DNA of 58,291 bases from Cyanobacteria bacterium SZAS LIN-3. GTDB lineage: Bacteria; Cyanobacteriota; Vampirovibrionia; Obscuribacterales; Obscuribacteraceae. The position numbers were made by a program, and so were the translations under genes. Where the stretch lies: NCBI GenBank assembly GCA_018266215.1, contig JAFEAV010000034.1, positions 1-58,291 on the forward strand. The letters are read 5' to 3'. The notes below the pieces were generated by a model that saw only the letters and a program-made list of their open reading frames with translations, made no database searches and was not told the DNA's origin. Shown here piece after piece: positions 36,650-45,346 of the stretch (position 1 is the first letter of the stretch; each line of letters opens with the position of its first letter).

Positions 36650-37309
36650 TTATTGAGCCAGCAATACGTTTAGAACCTGATGCAGACTGCCGATGTCGTT
36701 GACCCTTTGTGCCGGAGCATAAACAATAATGTCACCGCTGGCACGCGATGAAGAGATGACATCAACCTTCATTTCTTTCAAATTAGTCAAAAGGGCATCA
36801 TCCATGGTGCTGACGCGCAGCTTTAATTTGAGAGACGGTGAATCGCTTTTGATTTCTTTGAGTGCAATCAAGCTGGCTTTGACCTGACTGTCCAGCTTGT
36901 CGTTGAAGATATCGTTGGACCCCTTGACCGGAGCCTTGGTATCGGGCTGGTAGGGACCTTCATTATCGGGAATGGGCGCACCATAAGGAAGAGTGGGCGA
37001 AATCTTTTGATGATGTTCGGCCTTGCCGCTTGTGTAATAACGCTCGTTTATGACGCTTGGTTCGAGTTGGAACATATTGCAGTCACGGTCACCGGAAAAA
37101 TCATCGCCCTTGCTCTTTACACGTCCGACTTTTTTTGATTTATCCTTGCCGGATTTGGCCGGTGTCGCCGCCGGTGATACCGTGAGTTCAGCGGCCGGAG
37201 CAACCGCCGGTGATGCCGCTGGTGTTTGCGCGTTTGTCATTAACGGCACCTGCAACAATGTAACAAGCCCCAGAGATGCCGCTATATTAGTAATTGGACG
37301 CAATTGCAT
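36650..37309 (-). CDS. Exported hypothetical protein with low-complexity linker
   Basis: A 219-residue protein from ATG 37309, which lies very close to a GGAGG; a TTG at 37327 is an alternative. A signal peptide ends near residue 27 (T-N-A-Q-T). Residues about 28-60 are Ala/Pro/Ser-rich, followed by a Lys-rich stretch. The C-terminal 90 residues (L-I-A-L-K-E-I-K-S-D through L-N-V-L-L-A-Q) form a compact alpha/beta domain. No family is recognised. A short AT hairpin (AATAAT/ATTATT near 36643-36659) separates it from the convergent propeller gene. Confidence 0.65.
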   Translation of the reverse strand: MQLRPITNIAASLGLVTLLQVPLMTNAQTPAASPAVAPAAELTVSPAATPAKSGKDKSKKVGRVKSKGDDFSGDRDCNMFQLEPSVINERYYTSGKAEHHQKISPTLPYGAPIPDNEGPYQPDTKAPVKGSNDIFNDKLDSQVKASLIALKEIKSDSPSLKLKLRVSTMDDALLTNLKEMKVDVISSSRASGDIIVYAPAQRVNDIGSLHQVLNVLLAQ

Positions 37310-37413
37310 ACCCTCCGCCGGTATCAAAAATAGAGAACAAAGAACGGCCCCATTTTCTCCCGCTTATGTGAAGGCAAAGTGACGCTTGACTAGCTCGAGG
37401 GGCTATCATATTT

Positions 37414-38130
37414 TCACTCTTCAGTGTGATGATCCGCATGATTGCTGTTTTTCGTAGGATCAAATGTCTTGGGAGCCAATAAAATTTGAGCAATTAATTG
37501 CCAGGTACGCGGTTGATTGATATTCAGGTATTGATCGTTGGAAATATTGAGAAAGGGCTTGCCGCTGACACAATTATCCAGACACTGATAGAGATAACCG
37601 ATGACAGATTCGAAATACTCCACCGGCAGAGGCACATTCCAGCTCGAAGGCTTGACTTTGTAATCTTCGAAAGCGGCATTCAATTTAGCGATCATGTCTT
37701 CCAGCGCCCTGATGTTGATGCTGGCGTCGATCCAGACATCGAGCATTTCAGCCAGGCAGTAAATATCTTCCACCCCGTCGGTGTCGTTGAAGATGGGCAG
37801 AAATAAAAAATCACCATTCTTGAGGGCGATCTCGATGGCGCGCTCATCACGCACGTCCTGCTCATCATCCGGCAGTTTGGTGCGCAGGATGCTGCTGTAA
37901 TGACAGATGACTTCTCTTTCACTGCGCAACCAGTAAAAGGCCTTATCGGTGAAAGCAATCAGATGGTCTGGGCTATTGAAGTAGATGCCGATAAGCGTTT
38001 CACCGGCACCTATTTCGAGTTGATGAATCAGCGAGGGAGAGACCGCCTGTGCAGTCATGTAACTGTAAATGTTCTTCAAACCACTGTCGTTTGCAGGATC
38101 CCGTCCACTTTCTCTCGCCGCGGCACACAT
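37414..38130 (-). CDS. Hypothetical protein, possible PH-like domain
   Basis: A 238-residue soluble protein. ATG 38130 has GGTGG seven bases upstream and lies two bases after the preceding stop, so coupling is likely; an internal ATG at 38058 is an alternative. Residues about 35-110 (G-E-T-L-I-G-I-Y-F, L-I-A-F-T-D-K-A-F-Y-W-L, then I-C-H-Y-S-S-I) have the beta pattern of bacterial PH-like domains, an impression only. The remainder is helical. The C-terminus is Asn/His-rich. It follows the Spy-like gene; a stress-related role is conceivable but unproven. Confidence 0.65.
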   Translation of the reverse strand: MCAAARESGRDPANDSGLKNIYSYMTAQAVSPSLIHQLEIGAGETLIGIYFNSPDHLIAFTDKAFYWLRSEREVICHYSSILRTKLPDDEQDVRDERAIEIALKNGDFLFLPIFNDTDGVEDIYCLAEMLDVWIDASINIRALEDMIAKLNAAFEDYKVKPSSWNVPLPVEYFESVIGYLYQCLDNCVSGKPFLNISNDQYLNINQPRTWQLIAQILLAPKTFDPTKNSNHADHHTEE

Positions 38131-38132
38131 AT

Positions 38133-38660
38133 TTATTCCACCAATCCACTGGTTCTTCGTTTTATAGCAGAGCTACCGCCGAGCAGACTGGATATACGAT
38201 CAGCGATAATCTTGCGCTGCTCAGGCGTCAAAATGGCGCGCACTTTCAATGCCGTATCAACGCGGCTGTCCATGAGCTTGTCCCGCATGCCGCGCAACTC
38301 AGCGATACGCTCCTTGATCTGATCATCGGTCGAACCATCAGCGGCGATAAAGTCGGTCAAGTCCAAAAGCTTGTGACGAATAGCCTCGCGCTGGGCGCGA
38401 GAGCCCTGCATCTGCCTGAGAAAAATTGCAGACAGCGCTGTTTGCTGCTCTTCGGTGGCGTCGATTCGCCGATAGAAGCGCTTCTCAAAATGTTTGAGCA
38501 TGGCCTCTTCAAAGTCTCCGTCAATCAGGGTTTCCCCGGCACTCTTGCCGGCCTCTGCCGCAGGCATATAAACCGTCAGGCCAAGCACAAGGGTTGAAAG
38601 CAGTGCGGCCGAGCCAATAATAATTTTGCCCTTGATTGTTTTTCTATCAATCATTTTCAT
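38133..38660 (-). CDS. LTXXQ (Spy/CpxP-like) periplasmic protein
   Basis: A 175-residue protein from ATG 38660, which has GGAG seven bases upstream. Residues about 8-36 are a signal peptide (A-A-L-L-S-T-L-V-L-G-L, cleavage after A-E-A). The mature protein is all helical with two LTXXQ-like motifs: A-T-E-E-Q-Q-T-A-L near residue 69 and L-T-P-E-Q-R-K-I-I near residue 144, spaced as in Spy and CpxP. Such proteins are ATP-independent periplasmic chaperones or metal-stress sensors. No Cpx-type kinase is nearby. The stop sits two bases before the next gene. Confidence 0.8.
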   Translation of the reverse strand: MKMIDRKTIKGKIIIGSAALLSTLVLGLTVYMPAAEAGKSAGETLIDGDFEEAMLKHFEKRFYRRIDATEEQQTALSAIFLRQMQGSRAQREAIRHKLLDLTDFIAADGSTDDQIKERIAELRGMRDKLMDSRVDTALKVRAILTPEQRKIIADRISSLLGGSSAIKRRTSGLVE

Positions 38661-38842
38661 AAACCATCTCCAGTAACTTTTCACATTTTTCCATCGGGTC
38701 TAAGGCGAATAACTGGCGTCCCACACCGCCTTACTGACGAATACGCAGGGCGGCGCAAAAAGTTTCACCGGCTGATCTTACCAAAATGGCGGCCATCAAT
38801 GGCTAAAACTTGGCAAGTGGGCCACAGGGGCCGGGCAAAGAT

Positions 38843-38854
38843 GCTAAATTTAGC
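38843..38854. promoter_or_regulatory. 12-bp palindrome upstream of debranching enzyme gene
   Basis: GCTAAATTTAGC is a perfect palindrome 37 bases before the preferred start of the exported debranching enzyme. Its position fits an operator. If a more upstream start were used it would be coding. Confidence 0.3.
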
Positions 38855-38891
38855 CTTCACAAACGGATTTATTGATGAAAGCAGGCAGGGC

Positions 38892-41129
38892 ATGGCATTA
38901 AACGGACAGGACAAGACAGCACTGGAGCGCCGATTTTTCAGGACTAAAGTCTTTCTCAGCCTGGCCCTGGGAGCAATTCAACTCCTGCCGCTGACGGCAC
39001 CATACTCCGGCGCGCCGCCTGCTATAGCCGCCACGACCAGCGAGGCCGAAGAGAAGGGCCTGGGCATGGACAGTCCGCGTCTCGTGCTCAAGGGCGCCGA
39101 ACAATTTCTGGTCCTGGACAACGACGGCATGATTGCCGCCGGTAAAGACTCCCCGTACGGTCTCTATCAGGACGACACACGTTTCCTCAGCCAGTGGCAA
39201 ATTGCTCTCAACGGACAGCGCCTGCACCCGCTCACGGCCATTACAAAAGACGGATACACCGGTACTTTCCTCTACGGCAACGCCGAAGGCGCGGACATTT
39301 CGCCGCAGAGCTTGCTTATCACCCGCGAATTGCTTTTGCATGACGGCTTTAACGAAAGACTGACTCTGGAAAGTTTTGTCAATAAACCGCAAAAGCTCGC
39401 CATCACACTCACGTATGACTCGGACTTCCACGACATGTTTGAGGTGCGCGGACAAAAGCGCCCGAAGCGCGGCGAGAAAGTCGTGGTCAAAGGCGAAGGC
39501 AAGGTGACGGCCACCTACACCGGACTGGACAAATCGGTTGTCTCCACTACCATAGCCTGTCCCCGCACCGCCTCAGCGAGCACCGAGAGCAATACCATAA
39601 ATTTTCTTGTTGATTTGCCGGCCCGCGGCAAACAAACACTGGAATTTGCAGTAACTAATACCACCGCTACACGCACGCAGGCAAGGGCTAGCGGACGGTC
39701 CTACCAGGAGAAAAAAGACGAGGCCGACGCCCTCTTCAATAAATGGCAGCAGTCGGTGGCACAGATAACGACCGACAATGTCCCGCTCAATAGAATGATC
39801 GAGCAGGCCGGCCGCGACATATTCCTCCTGCGCCAGGCAACGCCAAAAGGGCCCTGCCTCTCCGCCGGTCTGCCCTGGTATGCCGTCGCCTTCGGACGAG
39901 ACCAGGCGGTAGCCGGCTTGCAGATGCTGACATTTGCACCACATCTCTCAAAAGAAATTTTGCATGTACTGGCGGCCTATCAGGGCACCAAATATGATGC
40001 CTTTACCGAAGAGGAGCCCGGTCGCATCTTGCATGAATTGCGCCTGGGTGAAATGGCCCGCTGCCGCGAGATACCTTTTATCCCGTTTTACGGCACCATC
40101 GATGCCACGCCACTCTGGCTCATCCTGGTCAATCGCTATACCGAGGCCACCGGCGATATGGAGACGGCAAAAACGCTCTGGCCAAATATAGAACGGTCGC
40201 TGTCCTACCTGGAAAAAGCCAGCGCCTCGACAAACGGCGGCTTCCTATATTATGGCGGCAAGGGCGCGTCGGCATTGAGCAATCAATGCTGGAAAGACTC
40301 CGGCGACTCGATCATGTACAAGGACGGAAACCTGGCCAAACAGCCAATTGCAACTTGTGAGGTGCAGGGTTACCTCTACCAGGCACTTTCTTCAACAGCC
40401 AGACTGGCCGCAGACCTCGGTCATGACGATGTGGCAAAAAGACTGACGGCCCGTGCGGCCGAGCTCAAGCAAAGCTTTCAAAAGCATTTCTGGCTCAGTG
40501 ACCAGAACTTTGTCGCCCTCGCCCTTGATGGCGAAGGCAAGCCGTGCACGGTGGTGTCATCCAATCCAGGCCATCTACTGAGCACGGGAATACTTGAGCC
40601 CACCATGCAAGACGCAGTGGTGGCGCGCCTGATGCAAAACGATATGTTTAGCGGCTGGGGCATCCGCACCCTTTCCACCGGGGAAGTCAAATACAATCCG
40701 ATGAGCTATCACGACGGCACCGTCTGGCCCCACGACAATGCCATGACTATCGAAGGTATGGCCGCCATCGGTCATGAACAGGAGGCCTGCAAAGTTATGA
40801 CCGGCCTGATCGATGCCGCGGGTACCGCCTCCGATGCTCGTTTGCCCGAATTATTTTGCGGCTTTCCGCGCAGCCAGTACGACAGCCCGGTACCCTACCC
40901 GGTCTCCTGCGTGCCGCAGGCCTGGGCGGCCGGCAGCATTTTTGAAATGCTCAAGGCCACCCTGGGAATCTATCCGCAGGCCGGCAGCATAAAAGTAATG
41001 CGCCCCACTCTGCCGCCCGGTGTCAACCACCTGACGGTGAAGAACATGCAGGTGGGCGGGCACCACGTGACCTTACAATTCGACCGCTCGACTGGCGGTC
41101 AGGTAGTGTATAAAGAGACCAGTGATTGA
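38892..41129 (+). CDS. Exported amylo-alpha-1,6-glucosidase (glycogen debranching type)
   Basis: A 745-residue protein. I take ATG 38892 (AGGCAGGGC upstream), which places a hydrophobic signal or anchor at residues about 20-48 (V-F-L-S-L-A-L-G-A-I-Q-L-L-P); an ATG at 38799 is also in frame. The mature part starts with the GDE_N_bis beta domain (F-L-V-L-D-N-D-G-M, G-L-Y-Q-D-D-T-R-F-L-S-Q-W) and continues as an (alpha/alpha)6 catalytic domain: G-L-P-W-Y-A-V-A-F-G-R-D and W-K-D-S-G-D-S-I-M, and P-M-S-Y-H-D-G-T-V-W-P-H-D-N-A near the end. This family hydrolyses alpha-1,6 or related glucosidic links. Export is unusual and suggests action on external or periplasmic glucan. The next gene starts 19 bases later. 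Confidence 0.87.
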   Translation: MALNGQDKTALERRFFRTKVFLSLALGAIQLLPLTAPYSGAPPAIAATTSEAEEKGLGMDSPRLVLKGAEQFLVLDNDGMIAAGKDSPYGLYQDDTRFLSQWQIALNGQRLHPLTAITKDGYTGTFLYGNAEGADISPQSLLITRELLLHDGFNERLTLESFVNKPQKLAITLTYDSDFHDMFEVRGQKRPKRGEKVVVKGEGKVTATYTGLDKSVVSTTIACPRTASASTESNTINFLVDLPARGKQTLEFAVTNTTATRTQARASGRSYQEKKDEADALFNKWQQSVAQITTDNVPLNRMIEQAGRDIFLLRQATPKGPCLSAGLPWYAVAFGRDQAVAGLQMLTFAPHLSKEILHVLAAYQGTKYDAFTEEEPGRILHELRLGEMARCREIPFIPFYGTIDATPLWLILVNRYTEATGDMETAKTLWPNIERSLSYLEKASASTNGGFLYYGGKGASALSNQCWKDSGDSIMYKDGNLAKQPIATCEVQGYLYQALSSTARLAADLGHDDVAKRLTARAAELKQSFQKHFWLSDQNFVALALDGEGKPCTVVSSNPGHLLSTGILEPTMQDAVVARLMQNDMFSGWGIRTLSTGEVKYNPMSYHDGTVWPHDNAMTIEGMAAIGHEQEACKVMTGLIDAAGTASDARLPELFCGFPRSQYDSPVPYPVSCVPQAWAAGSIFEMLKATLGIYPQAGSIKVMRPTLPPGVNHLTVKNMQVGGHHVTLQFDRSTGGQVVYKETSD

Positions 41130-41148
41130 AACTTTATAGGCAAAATCG

Positions 41149-42282
41149 ATGCAACTCTTTACTACCCCAAAAGTGATCGGCACTTGTTTCGCCCTGGCGC
41201 TCCCGCTTATCGCAATCGGCACCACGGCACAGCCGGCCGAGGCCGCCGCAAAAAAACCAGTCAAAGCCAAGCCTAAAGTAACCAAGCCAATCGACACGGT
41301 AGGGGCGCAGGTCTCGTACGGCATCGATGTCTATCCGATTATTGAAACCATGGAAACTCGCATGGGGATCTACTGGAAACTTTTGGGTGTAGGGCCGAGC
41401 AAGTATTGCGAAATCCACTTCAATCTTTTACCCGACGGCCGGTACAGTGATCCGACAGTCTGGCGCTCCTCGGGAGACCCCAACTACGATCGCTCGGCCA
41501 TTGGCTGCATCGACCAGTCGGGACCCTTCGCGCCCTTTGAAGGCGTGGACCGTCTGCCCTGCGTGGCCACCTTCCGCACCGAGCCCAAGGGCGGCGACGT
41601 CAGCATCTCGATGCCGGGCTTCCAGGCCAGCAACTCCAGAGTCGATAAACAGATTGCCGCCAAGCGCCAGCAAAATCTCAACGTCATAAAACTGATGAAA
41701 GACCGCATCACAGCCGCGCAAAAAGTGCTCGGCTCCGACAGCCCCAAACTTTCGGAAAGCATCAACTTCCTGGGCAACACTTACAAAGACATCAAAGACT
41801 GGAGCTCGGCCGAAGCCTCATACAAATGGGCCATTTCCATCCGCGAAAAAGCAAACGGTCCCAACTCCAAAGAGCTGGCCGGCTCTCTCTCGGATCTCGG
41901 CGATATGTACGCCATCAAGGGCGACCAGGCGAGCGCGGAAGATTGCTTCAAGCGCGTAATCAACATGACCGGATTGCCGCCCTGCGTCGAGCTGCGCACG
42001 GCCATGCAACGGTACGCTACGCTTTGCCTGAAGACCGGCCGGACAAAAGATTCGGAATTTCTCTACCAACGCATCAATGACATGCAGATGGGCAAACCCA
42101 TGGCACCACTGCCGGCCAATATGACTCTGGAGGCAGCCAAGCCGGGCGACGCTGCGAAGCCCGAGGACAAAGCAAAAACTGACGATAAGGCCAAGTCCGA
42201 GGAAAAACCCAAAGTGGAAGAAAAGCCCAGGTCAGACGAAAAACCAAAATCAGAAGATAACAAAGAAAAAAAGCAGAACTAG
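41149..42282 (+). CDS. Exported TonB-C-like and TPR protein
   Basis: A 377-residue protein with a signal peptide (residues 1-33, ending A-E-A-A). A Lys/Pro stretch (34-47) precedes a TonB C-terminal-like module (about 50-150: W-K-L-L-G-V-G and I-H-F-N-L-L-P-D-G-R-Y-S-D-P-T-V-W-R-S-S-G). Residues about 190-310 hold three TPR units of the kinesin-light-chain type (L-N-x-L-G-x-x-Y-x-D). The last 60 residues are a Lys/Glu/Asp/Pro repeat (E-E-K-P-K-V-E-E-K-P). The family is found in envelope proteins; the partner is unknown. It is co-directional with the exported debranching enzyme, so may help it, but that is inference. Confidence 0.75.
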   Translation: MQLFTTPKVIGTCFALALPLIAIGTTAQPAEAAAKKPVKAKPKVTKPIDTVGAQVSYGIDVYPIIETMETRMGIYWKLLGVGPSKYCEIHFNLLPDGRYSDPTVWRSSGDPNYDRSAIGCIDQSGPFAPFEGVDRLPCVATFRTEPKGGDVSISMPGFQASNSRVDKQIAAKRQQNLNVIKLMKDRITAAQKVLGSDSPKLSESINFLGNTYKDIKDWSSAEASYKWAISIREKANGPNSKELAGSLSDLGDMYAIKGDQASAEDCFKRVINMTGLPPCVELRTAMQRYATLCLKTGRTKDSEFLYQRINDMQMGKPMAPLPANMTLEAAKPGDAAKPEDKAKTDDKAKSEEKPKVEEKPRSDEKPKSEDNKEKKQN

Positions 42283-42293
42283 GAGACAAGTGA

Positions 42294-42782
42294 GTGGTGG
42301 CAAAGGTCAAAAAGGAAGAGAAAAAATACTGGTTGCTGAAGTCGGAAGAAGGTGTTTTTTCCATTAGAGATCTGGAAAAGGCACCAAAGAAAACAACTTA
42401 CTGGGATGGAGTGCGCAACTATCAGGCTCGCAACTTCCTGCGCGACAGTATCAAAGTCGGCGACCAGGTCCTCTTCTATCACAGTAATTCAGAACCATCA
42501 GCCGTAGCCGGTATTGCCGAGGTGGTCAAAGAAGGATATCCGGACCACACAGCCTTTGATCCAGACGACGTGCACTATGATCCCAAAAGCAAGAAGAACG
42601 AACCGACCTGGTATATGGTCGACATCAAACACGTGCGCACCTTCAAAAAGCCGCTCGCCCTGGAACAACTCAAGACAGTACCGGCGCTGAAGGACATGGT
42701 GCTCCTGCAAAAAGGCAGTCGGCTGTCGGTGCAACCTGTGAGTGAAAAAGAATTTCAGACCATTCTGAAACTGGCGGAATAA
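42294..42782 (+). CDS. EVE-domain protein
   Basis: A 162-residue soluble protein that opens with GTG 42294, eight bases after AGGAG. It spans essentially one EVE domain: Y-W-L-L-K-S-E-E near residue 12, W-D-G-V-R-N-Y-Q-A-R-N-F-L-R near 38, V-G-D-Q-V-L-F-Y-H-S-N near 57, and P-T-W-Y-M-V-D-I near 103. EVE domains are PUA/YTH-like modules that bind modified bases in DNA or RNA. It starts 11 bases after the TPR gene and is convergent with the aquaporin. Nothing nearby suggests restriction or modification. Confidence 0.92.
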   Translation: MVAKVKKEEKKYWLLKSEEGVFSIRDLEKAPKKTTYWDGVRNYQARNFLRDSIKVGDQVLFYHSNSEPSAVAGIAEVVKEGYPDHTAFDPDDVHYDPKSKKNEPTWYMVDIKHVRTFKKPLALEQLKTVPALKDMVLLQKGSRLSVQPVSEKEFQTILKLAE

Positions 42783-42789
42783 GCCAATC

Positions 42790-43530
42790 TCAGTGTTTTG
42801 CCGAGGCGCCGACGGTGTCCAGATCTTTGATCTGCTCGAGAGAAGCACGGACCGATTCAATACTGCTCTGCGGTTTGTCGGCGAATAACCAGCCAAAAAC
42901 TGCACAGGCCAGACCGGCACCAACAAATTGAGCGGCAATGTAGGCAGGCACATGAGCCGGTTGAATGCCGGTCAGTGTGTCGGTGAAGATACGCGCGATA
43001 GTCACAGCCGGGTTGGCGAAGCAGGTCGAGGAGGTGAAATAAATAGCCGCGGCCACATAACCTGCAACCGCAAAAGGAATAGCATCGGGCCTGGACTTAC
43101 CGCATCCGAAGATCACTCCCAGCAGACCAAAGGTGGCCACCACTTCACCAAGCAGCAGACCGGGGCCACTGCGGGCAGTGGCTGAGATTGTTATCGCCGG
43201 CAAATCGAACATCAGATTGGCGATCATCACACCAAAAATTGCACCCAGGACCTGCATGGCCAGATAGGGCAAAACTCTGGACCAGGGAAATTCACGCCGC
43301 AAAGCGGCTGTAAGGGTAACAATGGGATTGAAGTGCGCGGACAGCGAGCCAAAAGTGAGAATAAGCGCACATAGTGCCGCACCGGTCGATATGGCGACAC
43401 AGAGAACGGACAGGGCCACATTACCCATATCGAGACTATGGGCCAAAATACCGGAGCCGCAAACGGTGATTAGCAAAAAGGCCGTGCCAATAAACTCGGC
43501 CGCAAGCATCCGACTGAAGGTCACGTTCAT
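42790..43530 (-). CDS. MIP/aquaporin family channel
   Basis: A 246-residue inner-membrane channel from ATG 43530 (AGAGGAAAGGG upstream), with six membrane segments. The two half-helix loops read S-A-H-F-N-P-I at 64-70 and C-F-A-N-P-A-V-T-I-A-R at 170-180. The first NPA is changed to NPI; the second is intact. The N-P-A-V-T-I-A-R variant of the second loop resembles AqpS-type members often found in arsenic loci, though no ars gene is present here. It may conduct water, glycerol or small uncharged solutes. It is not linked to glycerol genes. Confidence 0.9.
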   Translation of the reverse strand: MNVTFSRMLAAEFIGTAFLLITVCGSGILAHSLDMGNVALSVLCVAISTGAALCALILTFGSLSAHFNPIVTLTAALRREFPWSRVLPYLAMQVLGAIFGVMIANLMFDLPAITISATARSGPGLLLGEVVATFGLLGVIFGCGKSRPDAIPFAVAGYVAAAIYFTSSTCFANPAVTIARIFTDTLTGIQPAHVPAYIAAQFVGAGLACAVFGWLFADKPQSSIESVRASLEQIKDLDTVGASAKH

Positions 43531-43711
43531 AGCCCTTTCCTCTGCGCGAAATTTAACTTGGCAAGTGTACCACCCCACTAATCCAAATCTCTATACCTAA
43601 AAAGGTCTGGAATGCTGGATTAATCTATAAGCCATTGGCTATGATTATCGACCAGTGAATTACTAGCCCGAAAGTCCGGAAAGCGGAGCGGGCACAGGCG
43701 GGAGCCACAAA

Positions 43712-45346
43712 ATGGGACGCAAGCACGATCGGCCGAGAACCTCCAAAGGAGGCAATCCCAGGGAAAATAACTGGGAAGGCCAGGGTGCCGGGCACCGGGA
43801 AAACCACGGCGACCAGGTGCATTTCGGCAATCTCGACATGGTCTCCCGGGCCAAGCTGGAAATGCTCGTCAATGGCTTCACTCCCGTTTTTGAGCCGGCC
43901 GCGGTGGAGCAAGCACAGCACCTGCCGCACCGGGACCTGATCGAAGGCGCACGCCAGGAAGGGGTGCGAGACCTGAGGTCACTGCTCTGGTCGTCTATTG
44001 ACAATGTCGAATCCCGCGACCTTGACCAGATTGAATATGCCGAAACCCTGCCCGACGGCACGGTCAGACTCCTGGTCGGTATCGCCGATGTGGATGCCTA
44101 TGTCTCAAAGGACAGCCCCATAGACAAGCACGCCGCGGCCAATACAACCTCTGTTTATACAGGCGTGGTCACATTTCCGATGCTGCCTGAGGAACTCTCC
44201 TTCGACGTCACATCGCTCTTGCCCGATGAAGACCGGCGCGCCATGGTCGTGGAAATGATTGTCGATCACACAGGACAGGTTGTTAAGAGTGACGCCTACC
44301 CGGCACTCGTGCGCAACAAGGCCAAACTCGATTATGTCTCCATCGGCAAGTGGCTGGAGCGCATCGAAGAAGCGCACGACGACGAAAGCGCCAAGACCAT
44401 CTACAAAGAGACGATGCCGGAAAAGGTCCGGGCGGTAACGGGACTGGGCAAACAATTGCGTCTGCAAAGCGACGTCAAAGAACGCATCCATACCCTGCGC
44501 GACGACCGGGGTTCCCTCACCCTGCACACGCCGGAAGCGACTACCGTTGCCAAAGACGGCCAGGTCCTCGACCTCGAACTGGTGGAAACCAATCCCGCCC
44601 GTGAGTTAATTGAAAACTTCATGATCGCCGCCAATATCGCCACCTCTCACTTCCTCGAAACAAACGGCGTGGCCTCTATCAGACGCATCGTGAAAGTGCC
44701 TGAACGCTGGCCGCGCATAGTTGAAGTAGCAGCCGAATACGGTGAAAAACTGCCCGATGAGCCCAGTGCCCCGGCCCTAGCAGACTTTTTGATCAAGCGT
44801 CGCAATGCAGATCCTGTGCGCTTCCCTGACCTGTCATTGACCATTGTCAAACTCCTGGGGCGGGGAGAATACATTGTGGAAGTGCCCGGTCAGAAAGACG
44901 AAGGACACTTTGCCCTGGCCGTCAATGATTACACTCACGCAACGGCACCGAACAGACGCTTTTCAGATCTCGTTACCCAGAGACTGCTCAAGGCGGTCAT
45001 GGCCAAGCAAAAAATCCCGTACACACTGGATGAATTGAACGATATCGCCCTCAATTGCACCAGGCAGGAAGTAGCAGAGAAAAAAGTCGAACGTACAATG
45101 CGTAAAGTGGCAGCGGCTGTGCTGCTCGGCAAGCAGATCGGCAAGACATTCGACGGCATCATTACCGGTGTCAAGGACGCCGCCGTTTTCGTCCGCCTGC
45201 TCAAGCCCCCGGTGGAAGGCTGCATCACCCATGGTGGCAGGGGATTGGATGTGGGCGACCAGGTGACAGTAGAACTTATCCATGTCGATCCGGAAAAATC
45301 TCATATCGACTTTGCCTTCAAAAGTAAAATACGGAGACCGAGCTGA
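43712..45346 (+). CDS. RNB-family exoribonuclease with S1 domain
   Basis: A 544-residue enzyme with GGGAG upstream. The first 85 residues are polar and disordered, without the cold-shock domains of RNase II/R. The RNB domain (about 88-400) begins with S-S-I-D-N-V-E-S-R-D-L-D-Q, holding metal-binding Asp97, Asp103 and Asp105; the fourth position of the classical cluster is Gln106. Later blocks are I-A-D-V-D-A-Y-V, T-S-V-Y-T-G-V-V-T-F-P-M-L-P-E-E-L-S, and Y-T-H-A-T-A-P-N-R-R-F-S-D-L. A C-terminal S1-like domain covers about 460-540. It degrades RNA 3' to 5'. Its TGA overlaps the ATG of glgX (TGATG). Confidence 0.9.
   Translation: MGRKHDRPRTSKGGNPRENNWEGQGAGHRENHGDQVHFGNLDMVSRAKLEMLVNGFTPVFEPAAVEQAQHLPHRDLIEGARQEGVRDLRSLLWSSIDNVESRDLDQIEYAETLPDGTVRLLVGIADVDAYVSKDSPIDKHAAANTTSVYTGVVTFPMLPEELSFDVTSLLPDEDRRAMVVEMIVDHTGQVVKSDAYPALVRNKAKLDYVSIGKWLERIEEAHDDESAKTIYKETMPEKVRAVTGLGKQLRLQSDVKERIHTLRDDRGSLTLHTPEATTVAKDGQVLDLELVETNPARELIENFMIAANIATSHFLETNGVASIRRIVKVPERWPRIVEVAAEYGEKLPDEPSAPALADFLIKRRNADPVRFPDLSLTIVKLLGRGEYIVEVPGQKDEGHFALAVNDYTHATAPNRRFSDLVTQRLLKAVMAKQKIPYTLDELNDIALNCTRQEVAEKKVERTMRKVAAAVLLGKQIGKTFDGIITGVKDAAVFVRLLKPPVEGCITHGGRGLDVGDQVTVELIHVDPEKSHIDFAFKSKIRRPS

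Noticed and set aside
43556..43711. Regulatory stem-loop before the RNB gene
   Set aside because: AGCCA-T-TGGCT and AATCCA/TGGATT pairings exist, but they are short and occur easily by chance.
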